A DNA stretch of 41,931 nt. It comes from Gammaproteobacteria bacterium. GTDB lineage: Bacteria > Pseudomonadota > Gammaproteobacteria > Xanthomonadales > Wenzhouxiangellaceae. Position 1 is the first letter of the stretch. Each line of letters starts with the position of its first letter. A program made the translations under genes and the position numbers. The notes under the pieces are model-generated. The model saw only the letters and a list, made by a program, of their open reading frames with translations, was not told the DNA's origin and did not search any database. This document shows positions 9,184 through 17,939 of the stretch, in pieces. Where the stretch lies: contig PXBD01000042.1 of assembly GCA_003565625.1 (NCBI GenBank), positions 1 to 41,931 of the forward strand, read 5' to 3'.

Positions 9184-9594
9184 TTACCGGCCGAGATTGA
9201 GGGTGCGCAACATCAGCTCCTTGGAGGTGTTGAGCACTTCGATGTTGTTCTGGAACGAGCGCGAGGCCGAAATCATGTTGGCCATCTCCTCGGCAATGTT
9301 GACGTTGCTTTTGTAGACATAGCCCTGCTCGTCGGCGAGCGGGTTGCCGGGCTCGAACAAGCGCTGCGGGGTGGCGTTGGATTCGACCACGCCGAGCACG
9401 CGCACGCCGGCCGAAGCACCGCCGCGGGCCTGCTCAAGCGCGGTCTGAAACACTGGCTGGCGCGAGCGGTAGGCTTCCTCCTCGGTCGTGCTGACCGAGT
9501 TGGCGTTGGCCAGATTGGAGGCGGTGGTGTTCAGGCGCACCGACTGGGCGCTCATGCCGGAACCTGCAATATCAAAGACTTTGAAAAGACTCAT
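9184..9594 (-). CDS. flgC: Proximal rod protein FlgC
   Basis: FlgC is a proximal rod subunit. The 136-residue product starts MSLFKVFDIAGSGMSAQSVR and has TASNLANANSVSTTEEEAYR, then the C-terminal SNVNIAEEMANMISASRSFQNNIEVL. Its ATG overlaps the flgB stop codon as ATGA, so translation of the two rod proteins is coupled. Confidence 0.97.
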   Translation of the reverse strand: MSLFKVFDIAGSGMSAQSVRLNTTASNLANANSVSTTEEEAYRSRQPVFQTALEQARGGASAGVRVLGVVESNATPQRLFEPGNPLADEQGYVYKSNVNIAEEMANMISASRSFQNNIEVLNTSKELMLRTLNLGR

Positions 9595-9992
9595 TGACTC
9601 TGACCCTTGATGGCGGTGATCAGACCGCGGATGCGGCTGTTGAGAAATTCCAGGCTGGCCTGGTAGCGCACGGCGTTTTCGGCAAAGGCCGCCTGCTCCT
9701 GCTGCACGTCGACGGTGTTGCCGTCCTGGGCCGGCTGGGTTGGCACGCGATACAGCATCGGTGCCTGGCCCGGGGCCGCGCCGTTGGCCAGCATGTGCCG
9801 GGTGTGGGTAACGCGCAGACTGTCGCCGGCCCCCGCGGTCTGGCGCAGGACGGCGTTGAAGTCCAGATCGCGGGCCTTGTAACCCGGCGTATCGGCATTG
9901 GCAATATTGGTCGCCAGCACTTCGTTGCGCTGGCTTCGCAATTGCATGGCCTGGGCATGCACACCAAAATGCTTGTCAATATTCAAGGTCAT
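9591..9992 (-). CDS. flgB: Proximal rod protein FlgB
   Basis: FlgB is a proximal rod subunit next to the MS-ring. The 133-residue product begins MTLNIDKHFGVHAQAMQLR and has VLATNIANADTPGYKARDLDF. The frame continues open upstream to 10244, but the FlgB homology begins at 9992. There a GAAGAGG ribosome site and a sigma-54 promoter with a leader of about 34 bases fit the start. It is the first gene of the minus-strand flagellar operon. Confidence 0.97.
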   Translation of the reverse strand: MTLNIDKHFGVHAQAMQLRSQRNEVLATNIANADTPGYKARDLDFNAVLRQTAGAGDSLRVTHTRHMLANGAAPGQAPMLYRVPTQPAQDGNTVDVQQEQAAFAENAVRYQASLEFLNSRIRGLITAIKGQSQ

Positions 9993-10036
9993 GGACGGCA
10001 CCTCTTCGCTTGCCGCTTGGGTTGTCGGCCAAACTG

Positions 10037-10053
10037 CAGCAAAGTCTGTGCCA
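10037..10053 (-). promoter_or_regulatory. Sigma-54 (RpoN) type promoter for flgBCDEF
   Basis: The minus strand reads TGGCACAGACTTTGCTG, an almost perfect -24/-12 element with GG-N10-GC spacing. The predicted start is near 10026, giving a leader of about 34 bases to the flgB ATG. As with other sigma-54 promoters it should need an enhancer-binding activator such as FleQ/FlrC, encoded outside this window. Confidence 0.85.
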
Positions 10054-10175
10054 GCCCCCTGGTGAGCGCACATTGAGCCGGCGCAGCGGCACTGGCCTGC
10101 CGCAGCGGCTTCGATCACCGGCAAGCATTTGCCGCCTGTCGGCCGACCCCCTCCGGCCCACGGCCGTTGCGGCAC

Positions 10176-10192
10176 TGGCATCGTTTTTGCTT
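10176..10192 (+). promoter_or_regulatory. Candidate sigma-54 type promoter facing flgA
   Basis: The plus strand reads TGGCATCGTTTTTGCTT with exact GG-N10-GC spacing, and it closely matches the flgG element. The predicted start near 10202 is only about three bases before the flgA ATG, leaving no room for a ribosome site. Either flgA is nearly leaderless from this promoter, or the start codon lies elsewhere, or the match is fortuitous. Confidence 0.5.
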
Positions 10193-10204
10193 GCCTGTCC
10201 GGGC

Positions 10205-10948
10205 ATGAAGCCCAATCGCCACAGAACGGACGCAAAACCCTCAACGGGGCGCAATCTTTTTGTTGTGCTGCTGGCCTGCCTGGTGGCGGCCGGCCCGACG
10301 CTGGCCGATGACATCCAGCCGCTGGAGAGCATTCGCGCAGCGGCCGAAGCGTTCGTGCTGGCCGAGATCACAACCGCCAACGGCACCGAGGTCACGGCCG
10401 AGGCCGGGCGCCTGGACCCGCGGCTGCGCCTGAGCCTGTGCGAAGACTCACTGGAGACTTTTCAGGCGGCGGGCAGCAGGCTGCGCGGCAATACCAGCGT
10501 GGGCGTGCGCTGCAACAGCCCGCGGCCGTGGAGCATTTATGTGCCGGTGCGGGTACGCCAGGAGGCCGAAGTGGCCGTGCTGACCCGCAGCCTGGGCCGC
10601 GGCACCCTGGTTGATGCCGACTCGGTCAGCCTGCAGCGGCTGGATACCGGCACGCTGGGCTTTGGCTACTTTGACGACATCGACAACGTGGTGGGCCAGA
10701 CTCTGCGGCGGGCCGCGGCCGCGGGTACGGTGCTGACCCCTGACCTGGTGGCCATCCCGCCCACGATTCGCCGGGGCGAGCAGGTCACCCTGCTGGCCGA
10801 GCGCGGTGGCATTGCCATCCGCGCCTCGGGCCGAGCGCTGGCCGACGCGCGCACCGGTGATACCATACGGGTACGAAACCTATCCTCGGAACGCGTTGTA
10901 GAAGGCATTGTGCGCGGACCGGGCCAGGTGGCGGTGCACTCACCATGA
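10205..10948 (+). CDS. flgA: Flagellar P-ring assembly chaperone FlgA
   Basis: FlgA is the periplasmic chaperone that helps FlgI form the P-ring. The 247-residue product has a signal peptide (NLFVVLLACLVAAGPTLADD). The N-terminal region follows, with ARLDP-like GRLDPRLRLSLCEDSLETF. The C-terminal SAF-type domain has RSLGRGTLVDADSV, RRAAAAGTVLTPDLV and GDTIRVRNLSSERVVEGIV. The frame is open upstream to 10010, but the signal peptide places the start at the ATG at 10205. It is divergent from flgB and followed by flgM. Confidence 0.93.
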   Translation: MKPNRHRTDAKPSTGRNLFVVLLACLVAAGPTLADDIQPLESIRAAAEAFVLAEITTANGTEVTAEAGRLDPRLRLSLCEDSLETFQAAGSRLRGNTSVGVRCNSPRPWSIYVPVRVRQEAEVAVLTRSLGRGTLVDADSVSLQRLDTGTLGFGYFDDIDNVVGQTLRRAAAAGTVLTPDLVAIPPTIRRGEQVTLLAERGGIAIRASGRALADARTGDTIRVRNLSSERVVEGIVRGPGQVAVHSP

Positions 10949-10970
10949 AGGCAAAGCCATCGGATTGGGC

Positions 10971-10997
10971 TAAAGATATCGGCGAGCGGGCCGCTAT
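10971..10997 (+). promoter_or_regulatory. Sigma-28 (FliA) type promoter for flgMN
   Basis: TAAA at 10971-10974 is followed by 15 bases and then GCCGCTAT at 10990-10997, close to the FliA consensus TAAA-N15-GCCGATAA. The predicted start is near 11006, about 30 bases before the flgM ATG. A GGAG ribosome site at 11025-11028 lies in this leader. FliA control of flgM would be the usual autoregulatory loop. Confidence 0.78.
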
Positions 10998-11036
10998 CGT
11001 CTATACTGGAGACACGCTTAACGCGGAGACGGCATC

Positions 11037-11357
11037 ATGGTTGACAGAATCGACGGGCTGATCACGCCCCCCGGAACACAGCCGAATACGCAGACCAGCC
11101 GGCAGGGCAGCCCCGCCAGCGAGGCGCGCCCGGCGCCGTCCGAGCGCCCACCTGCCACACCGGAAACCGATTCAGTGAGTCTGACCGAGTCGGCTCGGCA
11201 GCTCAGCGAATTGGCCAGCGAGGCTTCGTCTGGTGATGCCGTGGACATCGGCCGGGTAGAAGATGTGCGCCAGGCAATCGATGACGGCACCTACCAGATC
11301 AACCCGCAGCAGATCGCGGAACGACTTCTGGCCACGGAAGACAGCATCGGGGAGTAA
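11037..11357 (+). CDS. flgM: Anti-sigma-28 factor FlgM
   Basis: FlgM binds and holds sigma-28 (FliA) inactive until it is exported through the finished hook. The 106-residue product has a disordered Pro/Ser-rich N-terminal half. The conserved C-terminal binding region has DSVSLTESARQLSEL and RVEDVRQAIDDGTYQINPQQIAERLL. The ATG has GGAG eight bases upstream. It has its own FliA-type promoter and is followed after six bases by flgN. Confidence 0.95.
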   Translation: MVDRIDGLITPPGTQPNTQTSRQGSPASEARPAPSERPPATPETDSVSLTESARQLSELASEASSGDAVDIGRVEDVRQAIDDGTYQINPQQIAERLLATEDSIGE

Positions 11358-11363
11358 TCCGGC

Positions 11364-11855
11364 ATGTTGCAGGGTCCGGGCCAGTTCAGGCACTCCATCA
11401 ACAACCTGCTTCGGACACAGGGTGAGTGCGCGGACGAGTTGCTCAGTTCACTGGAGGCCGAGCGCGAGGCGCTGGCAGCCGGTGACGCTGAGCAACTCGA
11501 TGTTGTAACAGCCACGAAATCTTCCCTCTTGCAGCGTCTCGACGAACTCGGCCGCCAACAGGCCGATCTGCTCGACGGGCTGGCGTTCGGCCAGCATCCC
11601 GACGGCATGAGCCAGGCCCTGTCCTGGTGCGATCCGGGTGGTGATCTGGCCCGATTGCAGAACCTGGTGGTTGGGCAGCTCGAACGCTGTCGTCGTCTCA
11701 ACGAACGCAACGGCTTGTCCGTGCAACACCGACTGGGCTACGTGCGCCGGGCGCTGGACGTTCTCTACGGAGCACCCGCCGGCAGTGGCGATGTATACGG
11801 GCCCGACGGGCGCGCCAAAGCTTCTTCTTCGTCACGTCTGCTAGCCTCGGGGTGA
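11364..11855 (+). CDS. flgN: Flagellar export chaperone FlgN
   Basis: FlgN is the cytoplasmic chaperone for FlgK and FlgL. The 163-residue, mostly helical product has the FlgN-like heptads LLSSLEAEREALAAGDAEQLDVVTATK (split here into two motifs) and LQRLDELGRQQADLL. Assignment rests on the size, this pattern and the position just after flgM. Its TGA stop overlaps the GTG start of the next gene, so the two are translationally coupled. Confidence 0.88.
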   Translation: MLQGPGQFRHSINNLLRTQGECADELLSSLEAEREALAAGDAEQLDVVTATKSSLLQRLDELGRQQADLLDGLAFGQHPDGMSQALSWCDPGGDLARLQNLVVGQLERCRRLNERNGLSVQHRLGYVRRALDVLYGAPAGSGDVYGPDGRAKASSSSRLLASG

Positions 11856-12562
11856 GCAGCGCGGAGAGCTCCCGGGAGCCGGAAGCAGTCCGACAGCCCG
11901 AACAGGTCCGTGCGCTGCTCCAGCGCCTGATTTCGGGTCGCTGCATGGCCCATATCTGGCACCCTTCCGGAACGGAAGCCCATCTTTCCACCCTGCTTGG
12001 CCTGAAGCCCGGCCAGGGCGTTTACCTTGATGCTCCGATGGACTCGGTGATTGATCTGTACCGCAAGGGGGATGTACTGGATGTCCATTCCCGCCTCGAC
12101 GGTACAGCGGTGCGCTTTGCGACCAAGCTGCAGTTGTTCAGCCGCTACAACGGCTATCCGGCCCTGCTCTGCGCCTGGCCCGAAGAAGTACATCACTACG
12201 AGCGGCGCACGTCGTTCCGGGTGCGCGTGACCGGATCGACAATGGAGGCCGAGCTGGCGCTGGATGACGACACCCGTGTCCACGAGGCCCGCCTGGTTGA
12301 CCTGTCCGTCGGCGGATTTGGCGCCCTGGTCGATACCGAGGCTCGTCTGGAGCCCGGCGAGGTGCTAGACTGCCAGCTGGATTTGCGTGGGTCAAAACTG
12401 ACGCTGAAAGCGGCCGTGCAGGGCTTCAACGAAGCTCCCGGAACGCGTTTTTGCCGCCTCGGGGCGCGTTTTGTCGAGATTGATCCCGCACAGGAGCGGC
12501 GGTTGAGCAAACTGGTTCTGGAACTGGAACGGCAGGCGATTCAGCACAGCCGCGGTCACTAG
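11852..12562 (+). CDS. PilZ-domain flagellar brake protein, YcgR-like
   Basis: The 236-residue product has an N-terminal YcgR-like domain (about 15-110) and a C-terminal PilZ domain. The c-di-GMP-binding signature is intact: RTSFR at 119-123 (RxxxR) and DLSVGG at 150-155 (DxSxxG). YcgR proteins bind c-di-GMP and then slow or bias the flagellar motor. The GTG start at 11852 overlaps the flgN stop as GTGA, which ties it to the FliA-controlled flgMN transcript. Confidence 0.88.
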   Translation: MSSAESSREPEAVRQPEQVRALLQRLISGRCMAHIWHPSGTEAHLSTLLGLKPGQGVYLDAPMDSVIDLYRKGDVLDVHSRLDGTAVRFATKLQLFSRYNGYPALLCAWPEEVHHYERRTSFRVRVTGSTMEAELALDDDTRVHEARLVDLSVGGFGALVDTEARLEPGEVLDCQLDLRGSKLTLKAAVQGFNEAPGTRFCRLGARFVEIDPAQERRLSKLVLELERQAIQHSRGH

Positions 12563-12629
12563 CAGACTCCGACCGCAAGCACCAACCGCCCAGTCCACGG
12601 CAACCACGATTCGGACGGCCCGATCAGCA

Positions 12630-13910
12630 ATGAGCACAAGATACCCAGCGGCTGCACCACCCGGCGAACCCGCCGACAGGGACGACGGCCCAGACACCAT
12701 GGTGTACCTGGCCCGGCAGCCGATTTTTGACGACGAACAAGGCATTTACGGCTACGAGTTGCTGTTCCGCGACTCCAAGGACAATCGCTCGCACCTGGAC
12801 GAGGCCGACGCTGACCAGGCCACCGCGACCTCCAAGCTCATGCTCAACACCATGATGGAGCTCGACCTCGGGCGCCTGGTTGGCGACAAGCGCGCGTTCT
12901 TCAACCTCGATCACCAGTTCCTGCTGGCCGGCACCGACCTGCCCTTCAGCAGCGAGCATATCGGCATCGAAATCGTCGAAAACGTGCCGGTCAACGACGA
13001 TACGGTGAAGGCGGTCGCCCAACTCGGCATGCTGGGCTACACCATCGCCCTGGACAACTTCACCTGGCGCGAAGGCATCGAGCGTTTCCTCGAGCACGCC
13101 GACTTGGTCAAGATCGACATCCTGACCCATGACGTGATGGCCCAGATCGAGATCATCAAGCGCCTCAAGGGTCACGACGTCACCATGATCGCCAAGTCGG
13201 TCGAGACCCGGGCCCAGTTCGAGCAGTGCCGCCGGCTGGGCTTCAAGTACTTCCAGGGTTTCTTCCTGTGCCGGCCGACCACAATGACGGCCAAGCGGCT
13301 GCCGGAAAGCAAAATGAACGTCATGCGGCTGGTTCGCAAGCTGCAGGACCCGGAAGTCAGCCCCGAAGAACTCGAAGCCATCATCCGCAACGACGTTGCC
13401 CTGCACTACCGCCTACTGCGCACGGTCAACTCGGCCTATTACGGCCTGGCGGTCAAGATCAAGTCCATCCAGCACGCCATTGTGTACCTGGGTATTCCGG
13501 CCATTCGCAGCTGGGCGCGGCTGCAGGTAATGGCCGGCGTGGACGACCGCCCGAGCGAGCTGATGCGCCTGGCCCTGATCCGGGCCCGCATGTGCGAACT
13601 CATGACCGCCCAGATGGCCAAGCAGACCCAGGACACCGCTTTCACCGCCGGGCTGTTCTCCCTGCTGGATGCGTTGATGGACGTACCCATGGACGAGGTC
13701 ATCAGCCTGCTGCCGCTGGATGACGACCTGGTCGACGCCCTGGTCAAGCGCGAGGGGCCGTACGGGCGCCTGCTCCAGACCGTGGTCAGCTACGAACGCG
13801 GCGAGTGGGACGAGATCAACGACGAACTGTTCCCGGTCGAGCGCCTGCGACGCAGCTACCTCGAGGCCGTCTCCTGGGCCACCGACCAGTACCTGGCCCT
13901 GACCGAGTGA
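12630..13910 (+). CDS. EAL-HDOD signalling protein with degenerate EAL domain
   Basis: The 426-residue product joins an EAL-type domain (about 24-225) to a HDOD domain (about 225-415), the YuxH/CdgJ architecture. The EAL motif is reduced to YELLF. The canonical DDFGTG loop is LDNFTW and AEGVE is AKSVE, so several metal-binding acids are gone. Phosphodiesterase activity is therefore unlikely. The HDOD part has IIRNDVALHYRLLRTVNSAYYG and lacks HD catalytic residues. Family members of this shape affect motility and c-di-GMP signalling, which fits the position after a YcgR-like gene. Its stop overlaps the rnd start. Confidence 0.88.
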   Translation: MSTRYPAAAPPGEPADRDDGPDTMVYLARQPIFDDEQGIYGYELLFRDSKDNRSHLDEADADQATATSKLMLNTMMELDLGRLVGDKRAFFNLDHQFLLAGTDLPFSSEHIGIEIVENVPVNDDTVKAVAQLGMLGYTIALDNFTWREGIERFLEHADLVKIDILTHDVMAQIEIIKRLKGHDVTMIAKSVETRAQFEQCRRLGFKYFQGFFLCRPTTMTAKRLPESKMNVMRLVRKLQDPEVSPEELEAIIRNDVALHYRLLRTVNSAYYGLAVKIKSIQHAIVYLGIPAIRSWARLQVMAGVDDRPSELMRLALIRARMCELMTAQMAKQTQDTAFTAGLFSLLDALMDVPMDEVISLLPLDDDLVDALVKREGPYGRLLQTVVSYERGEWDEINDELFPVERLRRSYLEAVSWATDQYLALTE

Positions 13911-15040
13911 ACCCAGGCAACCAAGCCGTGCTGGACGAAACGGAAATCCGACGGGCTGACCAGGCCGTCGCCGAATCGCGCATGGTCTCTGGTGCCGCAG
14001 CACTCAGCGGCCTCGATGAACACTGGGCGGAGCAATCGGCGATCGGGCTGGACACCGAGTTTGTCCGCGAGCGCACGTTTTATCCGCGCCCTGGTCTGGT
14101 CCAGGTCAGCGAAGGCCGGGAGATCTGGTTGCTTGACCCGGTCGCGCTGCCAGAGATACCGGCGCTGGGCAAGCTGCTTGAAAACCCGAACTGCATCAAG
14201 ATCCTCCACAGCGTTGGCGAGGACATGGAGGTGTTTCGGATTCTGACCGGGACGGTGCCCGATCCACTATTTGACACCCAGATTGCCGCGGCCATGCTGG
14301 GCTATCCGCTGCAGTACCGCTACGAGCAGCTGGTGGGCGAAACCCTGGGGGTGGAACTGGCCGGAGGCAAAGCGCGTTCGAACTGGTGCAAGCGCCCGCT
14401 CACCCGCGACCTGCTGACCTATGCCGCCCAGGACGTGATCTGGCTGCCGCGTCTGCAGGCGCTGCTGGCCGAGCGCCTGGAGCAGGCTGGTCGACTGGAC
14501 TGGCTGGAAGAAGACTGTGCCCGCCTGGTCGAGAATGCCCGCAGCGAAAGCAGCGCACCGGCGCTGGGGCGGGTCAAGGGCGCGGGCCGCCTGAGCGACC
14601 CGGCCCTGGCCATCCTGGAGGGCCTGGCCGAATGGCGCGATGAGATGGCCCGCAAGCGCGACCTGCCGCGCAGCTTCGTGATCCGCGATGACGATCTGCT
14701 GCGCCTGGCAGAAAGCGCTACGCGTGGCGATCTGGACCGCGCCCTGCGCGCCCTGCCCGACCCGGTGCGAAGACGCTACCGGGATGCATTTACCGACCGG
14801 ATCGAGGCCGGCGGCAGAACCGACTTTGCGCGGCCGCCCGAACTGACCCAGCTCACGCCCGAGCAGCGCGACCGAATTCGATTGATCCAGCAGGCTGTGG
14901 GCAAGCTTGCCGCCGAACTCGACGTCGAGCCGGCCCTGATCGCCAGCAAACGCGAACTGACCCGCATCATCCGTGGCGAACGCCCGCCCTGGCTGGACGG
15001 CTGGCGCGGCCCACTGGTCTCCAAGCTGCTAGAATCCTGA
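13907..15040 (+). CDS. rnd: Ribonuclease D
   Basis: RNase D is a 3'-5' exoribonuclease that trims tRNA precursors. All DEDDy residues are visible: GLDTEFVRERTFY (Exo I), LHSVGEDMEVF (Exo II) and LTYAAQDVIWL with the YxxxD pattern (Exo III). HRDC-like domains follow, with LEGLAEWRDEMARKRDLPRSF and the conserved end LDGWRGPLVSKLL. I chose the GTG at 13907, which overlaps the preceding stop as GTGA. A GTG at 13928 or the ATG at 13982 is also possible because no good ribosome site marks any of them. A tRNA gene follows immediately. Confidence 0.93.
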   Translation: MNPGNQAVLDETEIRRADQAVAESRMVSGAAALSGLDEHWAEQSAIGLDTEFVRERTFYPRPGLVQVSEGREIWLLDPVALPEIPALGKLLENPNCIKILHSVGEDMEVFRILTGTVPDPLFDTQIAAAMLGYPLQYRYEQLVGETLGVELAGGKARSNWCKRPLTRDLLTYAAQDVIWLPRLQALLAERLEQAGRLDWLEEDCARLVENARSESSAPALGRVKGAGRLSDPALAILEGLAEWRDEMARKRDLPRSFVIRDDDLLRLAESATRGDLDRALRALPDPVRRRYRDAFTDRIEAGGRTDFARPPELTQLTPEQRDRIRLIQQAVGKLAAELDVEPALIASKRELTRIIRGERPPWLDGWRGPLVSKLLES

Positions 15041-15056
15041 GCCTTGCCAACACCTC

Positions 15057-15132
15057 GCCTCGGTAGCTCAGGGGATAGAGCAGCCGCCTCCTAAGCGGCA
15101 GGTCGCAGGTTCGAATCCTGCCCGGGGCACCA
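15057..15132 (+). tRNA. tRNA-Arg(CCU)
   Basis: This is a 76-nt cloverleaf with acceptor GCCTCGG/CCGGGGC, anticodon stem GCCGC/GCGGC and loop CTCCTAA, giving anticodon CCU (codon AGG). The T-loop is TTCGAAT and CCA is encoded. It lies between rnd and fabI. It cannot read AGA, so it does not back up the intron-containing tRNA-Arg(UCU). Confidence 0.97.
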
Positions 15133-15160
15133 ACCAAACAAATCCAGAGGGAGCCTATTT

Positions 15161-15946
15161 ATGCCCATGCTTAGCGGAAAAAAAGCCCTCATCGTCGGCG
15201 TTGCCAGCCCGCGTTCGATCGCCTGGGGCATTGCCGAGGCCATGCATCGGGAGGGGGCTGAACTGGCGTTTACCTACCAGAGCGACAAGCTCAAGTCACG
15301 GGTTGACAAGATCGCCGCCCAGACCGGCTCGGACCTGGTCATGCCGCTGGATGTGTCCAGCGATGAACAAATCGATGCCGTCTTCGCCGAACTTGGCAAG
15401 CACTGGGATGGCCTGGACATTATTGTCCATGCGGTCGGCTTTGCGCCGCGCGAGCAGCTGGAAGGTGAGTTTGCCGACGTGGTTGACCGTGAGGGCTTTC
15501 GCATCGCCCACGATATTTCGGCCTACAGCTTTGCCGCCCTGGCCCGGGCCGGGCGCGCGCTGATGGCCGGACGGCGCGGGGCGCTGTTGACGCTAAGCTA
15601 CCTGGGCGCGGTACGGGCCATGCCCAGCTACAACGTAATGGGCCTGGCCAAGGCCTCGCTGGAAGCCTCGGTACGCTACCTGGCCCATGGCCTGGGGCCG
15701 GCCGGTATTCGCGTCAACGGCATTTCCGCAGGCCCGATCAAGACCCTGGCCGCCGCCGGCATCCCCAGGTTCCGCGCCATGCTTGAGCACGTGGAAACCA
15801 CCGCCCCGCTGCGCCGAAGCGTGAGCATCGAAGATGTCGGTAATGCGGCGGCGTTTCTGTGTTCGGACCTGGCCGGCGGAATCACCGGCGAGATCACCTA
15901 CGTCGATGCCGGCTACAACATTGTCGGCATGGCCGGCCTGGAATAA
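15161..15946 (+). CDS. fabI: Enoyl-[acyl-carrier-protein] reductase (NADH) FabI
   Basis: FabI carries out the last step of fatty acid elongation, reducing trans-2-enoyl-ACP with NADH. The 261-residue product is an SDR with the FabI nucleotide motif [13 protein letters not shown] near residue 13. The active site has Tyr147 in LSYLGA and Tyr157/Lys164 in SYNVMGLAK, matching Tyr146/Tyr156/Lys163 of E. coli. A GAGGGAG ribosome site lies before the ATG. It follows tRNA-Arg(CCU) by 28 bases and converges with ppiD. Confidence 0.97.
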   Translation: MPMLSGKKALIVGVASPRSIAWGIAEAMHREGAELAFTYQSDKLKSRVDKIAAQTGSDLVMPLDVSSDEQIDAVFAELGKHWDGLDIIVHAVGFAPREQLEGEFADVVDREGFRIAHDISAYSFAALARAGRALMAGRRGALLTLSYLGAVRAMPSYNVMGLAKASLEASVRYLAHGLGPAGIRVNGISAGPIKTLAAAGIPRFRAMLEHVETTAPLRRSVSIEDVGNAAAFLCSDLAGGITGEITYVDAGYNIVGMAGLE

Positions 15947-15965
15947 GGCCAGCCGGGGCCGGCAT

Positions 15966-17867
15966 TTACAGGCGGTCTTCCACGACCCGGATACGGGTGT
16001 TTTCGCGCAGGTAGGCCAACAGCCCGCCGACCTCTTCGTTGGCCTGCAGGAACCGAATCTGCTGGCGCATCAGGTTGCGTTCCTGCTCGCTGGCCAGGGC
16101 GGGATTGCCGGCCCGCACCGCGTGCAGCCGAACCAGGGCGTAGCCGCCGCGATGCGGCAACACGTGCAGCCCAGGCTCACCGTCGGGCACCGGCAGACGA
16201 AACACCTCGGCCAGCAACTCCGGGCCGTGCTGAAAGTCGAACCGGCCCATGGCCTCGTATTCAGAAAACACCAACACTTCATCGGCTTCGGCGAGTTCCG
16301 CCAGGCTGGATTCGGCCGCCTGGTCTTTCAGTTCCTGGGCCTGCTGGCGCGCCAATTCACGGGCACGGCTGTCGATCAGGCGCTGGCGAATGTCGTCGGC
16401 CACTTCATCCAGCGGGCGTGGCGTGGCCGGGAAGTGCTCTTCGAGTTGAATCACCACCAGCTGGTTGCGATCGAGCTCGATGGGATCGGAGATGCTCCCG
16501 TCGAGCAGAACCAGGTCGGAGAAGGCAGCCTGCACCACGCGCTGACTTGCGGCCACGCCTTCACCGCCGCCGCGCGAGAAGGGTTCGGCCTGGCGAATGT
16601 CCAGGCCCAACTCTGCGGCCAGCGGGTCGAGTGAACTGTCGTCGGCGAACACCAGGTCAACCAGCCGATCGGACAGTTCAATGTAGAGTGTTTCGGCCTC
16701 ACGCTCGCGGAACTCGGCGATGATTTCGGGCCGCGCTTCTTCAAAGCTCATGCCCTCGGGCTCGCGAATCTCCTCAAGCCGGATCACGTGCCACCCGAAC
16801 GGCGAGCGCACCGGTTCGCTGAGCTCGCCGGCAAAGGTCAGGTCGTAGAGGGCGTTTTCGAACTCATCGACCATGTCACCGGGCTCGATCCAGCCCAGTT
16901 CACCGCCGGCATCTGCCGACCCCGGATCATCAGAGAATTCGCGGGCCAGGTCAGCGAACGGCTCGCCGGCCAGCGCCTGCTCGTAGACCTGCTGGGCCAA
17001 TGCCCGAGCTTGATCCTCATTTCTTTCGGGGCCGGTTTCGATCAGGATATGAGATGCCTGCCGGGACTCAGGCGTGAGATAGCGCTGGCTGGCGGCCTGG
17101 TAGCGCTGGCGGAGTTCTTCTTCGCTCAACTCCAGGTCGCGCGTCATCGCCACGGTGTCGAGCTCCACGTAGCGAATGCTGACCTGTTCAGTGGTCAGGA
17201 AGTCGTCCTGGTTGGCCTCGTAGAACTCCGCAATCGCCTCATCATCGACCTCGACCTGGTCAAGAAACAGCGCCACCGGGATCTCGATCAGATCCAGCTG
17301 GCGGGTTTCGTTTTCCAGGCTGAGCATGCGGTCGATCTCGGCTTCGGTCACGATGGTGGAAAACGAGACCGAGGTCGGCAGCATGCGCACCATCAAATCC
17401 TCGCGCAGCTCACGCTCGAAGCCGCGCGGCGTGCGCCCGGATCCGCGCAGGGCCTGGCGATACAGTTCCGGGTCAAAGCGACCGTCGATCTGAAAGGCCG
17501 GTATCTGGGCAATGATGTCGCGCAGCATGGTTGCGCTGATGCTCAGCCCCATGGATTCGGCATGCTGGCGCAGCAGGCGCTCATCGATCATTTCTTCGAG
17601 ATGCTGACGGCGCACCACCGGCTGATTGGTCGCGATCTCGTCGTAGGCATCACCCTGCTCCTGGCGCAATTCCGCCCGAAAGCGGGCAAAGCTGGTCTGG
17701 AACTCGCTGGTGCTGATTTCGTCGTCGCCAACCGTGGCTACGGCGTCCTGCGGCACGCCGCCGCCAATGTAGCTTTCCACTCCGAAAAACAGGAACGGAA
17801 TCGCCAGAAGGCCGAGGATGAAAATGGCGACGACGCCGGTGACGCGTTCGCGAATGGCTTGGAGCAT
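15966..17867 (-). CDS. ppiD: Periplasmic folding chaperone PpiD (parvulin-type SurA/PpiD family)
   Basis: PpiD is an inner-membrane-anchored periplasmic chaperone that meets proteins leaving the Sec translocon. The 633-residue product has one N-terminal membrane anchor (VVAIFILGLLAIPFLFFGV). An SurA_N-like region follows, then one parvulin domain with RQASHILIET, FADLAREFSDDPGSADAGG and SPFGWHVIRLEEI, then a long C-terminal chaperone region. Length and domain order match E. coli PpiD. It lies downstream of the HU gene and two tRNAs, a common arrangement. Confidence 0.95.
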   Translation of the reverse strand: MLQAIRERVTGVVAIFILGLLAIPFLFFGVESYIGGGVPQDAVATVGDDEISTSEFQTSFARFRAELRQEQGDAYDEIATNQPVVRRQHLEEMIDERLLRQHAESMGLSISATMLRDIIAQIPAFQIDGRFDPELYRQALRGSGRTPRGFERELREDLMVRMLPTSVSFSTIVTEAEIDRMLSLENETRQLDLIEIPVALFLDQVEVDDEAIAEFYEANQDDFLTTEQVSIRYVELDTVAMTRDLELSEEELRQRYQAASQRYLTPESRQASHILIETGPERNEDQARALAQQVYEQALAGEPFADLAREFSDDPGSADAGGELGWIEPGDMVDEFENALYDLTFAGELSEPVRSPFGWHVIRLEEIREPEGMSFEEARPEIIAEFREREAETLYIELSDRLVDLVFADDSSLDPLAAELGLDIRQAEPFSRGGGEGVAASQRVVQAAFSDLVLLDGSISDPIELDRNQLVVIQLEEHFPATPRPLDEVADDIRQRLIDSRARELARQQAQELKDQAAESSLAELAEADEVLVFSEYEAMGRFDFQHGPELLAEVFRLPVPDGEPGLHVLPHRGGYALVRLHAVRAGNPALASEQERNLMRQQIRFLQANEEVGGLLAYLRENTRIRVVEDRL

Positions 17868-17900
17868 GTCGTTTTGGAAATCCTGGTGAGCCGGTAGCGT

Positions 17901-17931
17901 AAAAAAACAAGGCGCCTAGAAAGGCGCCCTG
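17901..17931 (-). terminator. Rho-independent terminator after tRNA-Asp
   Basis: On the minus strand CAGGGCGCC and GGCGCCTTG form a 9-bp stem (one G-T pair) with loop TTTCTA. It is followed by seven T residues. It ends the tRNA-Val/tRNA-Asp transcript before ppiD. Confidence 0.9.
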
Positions 17932-17939
17932 TTCGGTGT

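Noticed and set aside
15930-15965. GCCGGCC-rich stem between fabI and ppiD as a terminator
   Set aside because: The pairing is weak and overlaps coding sequence, with no T-run on either side.
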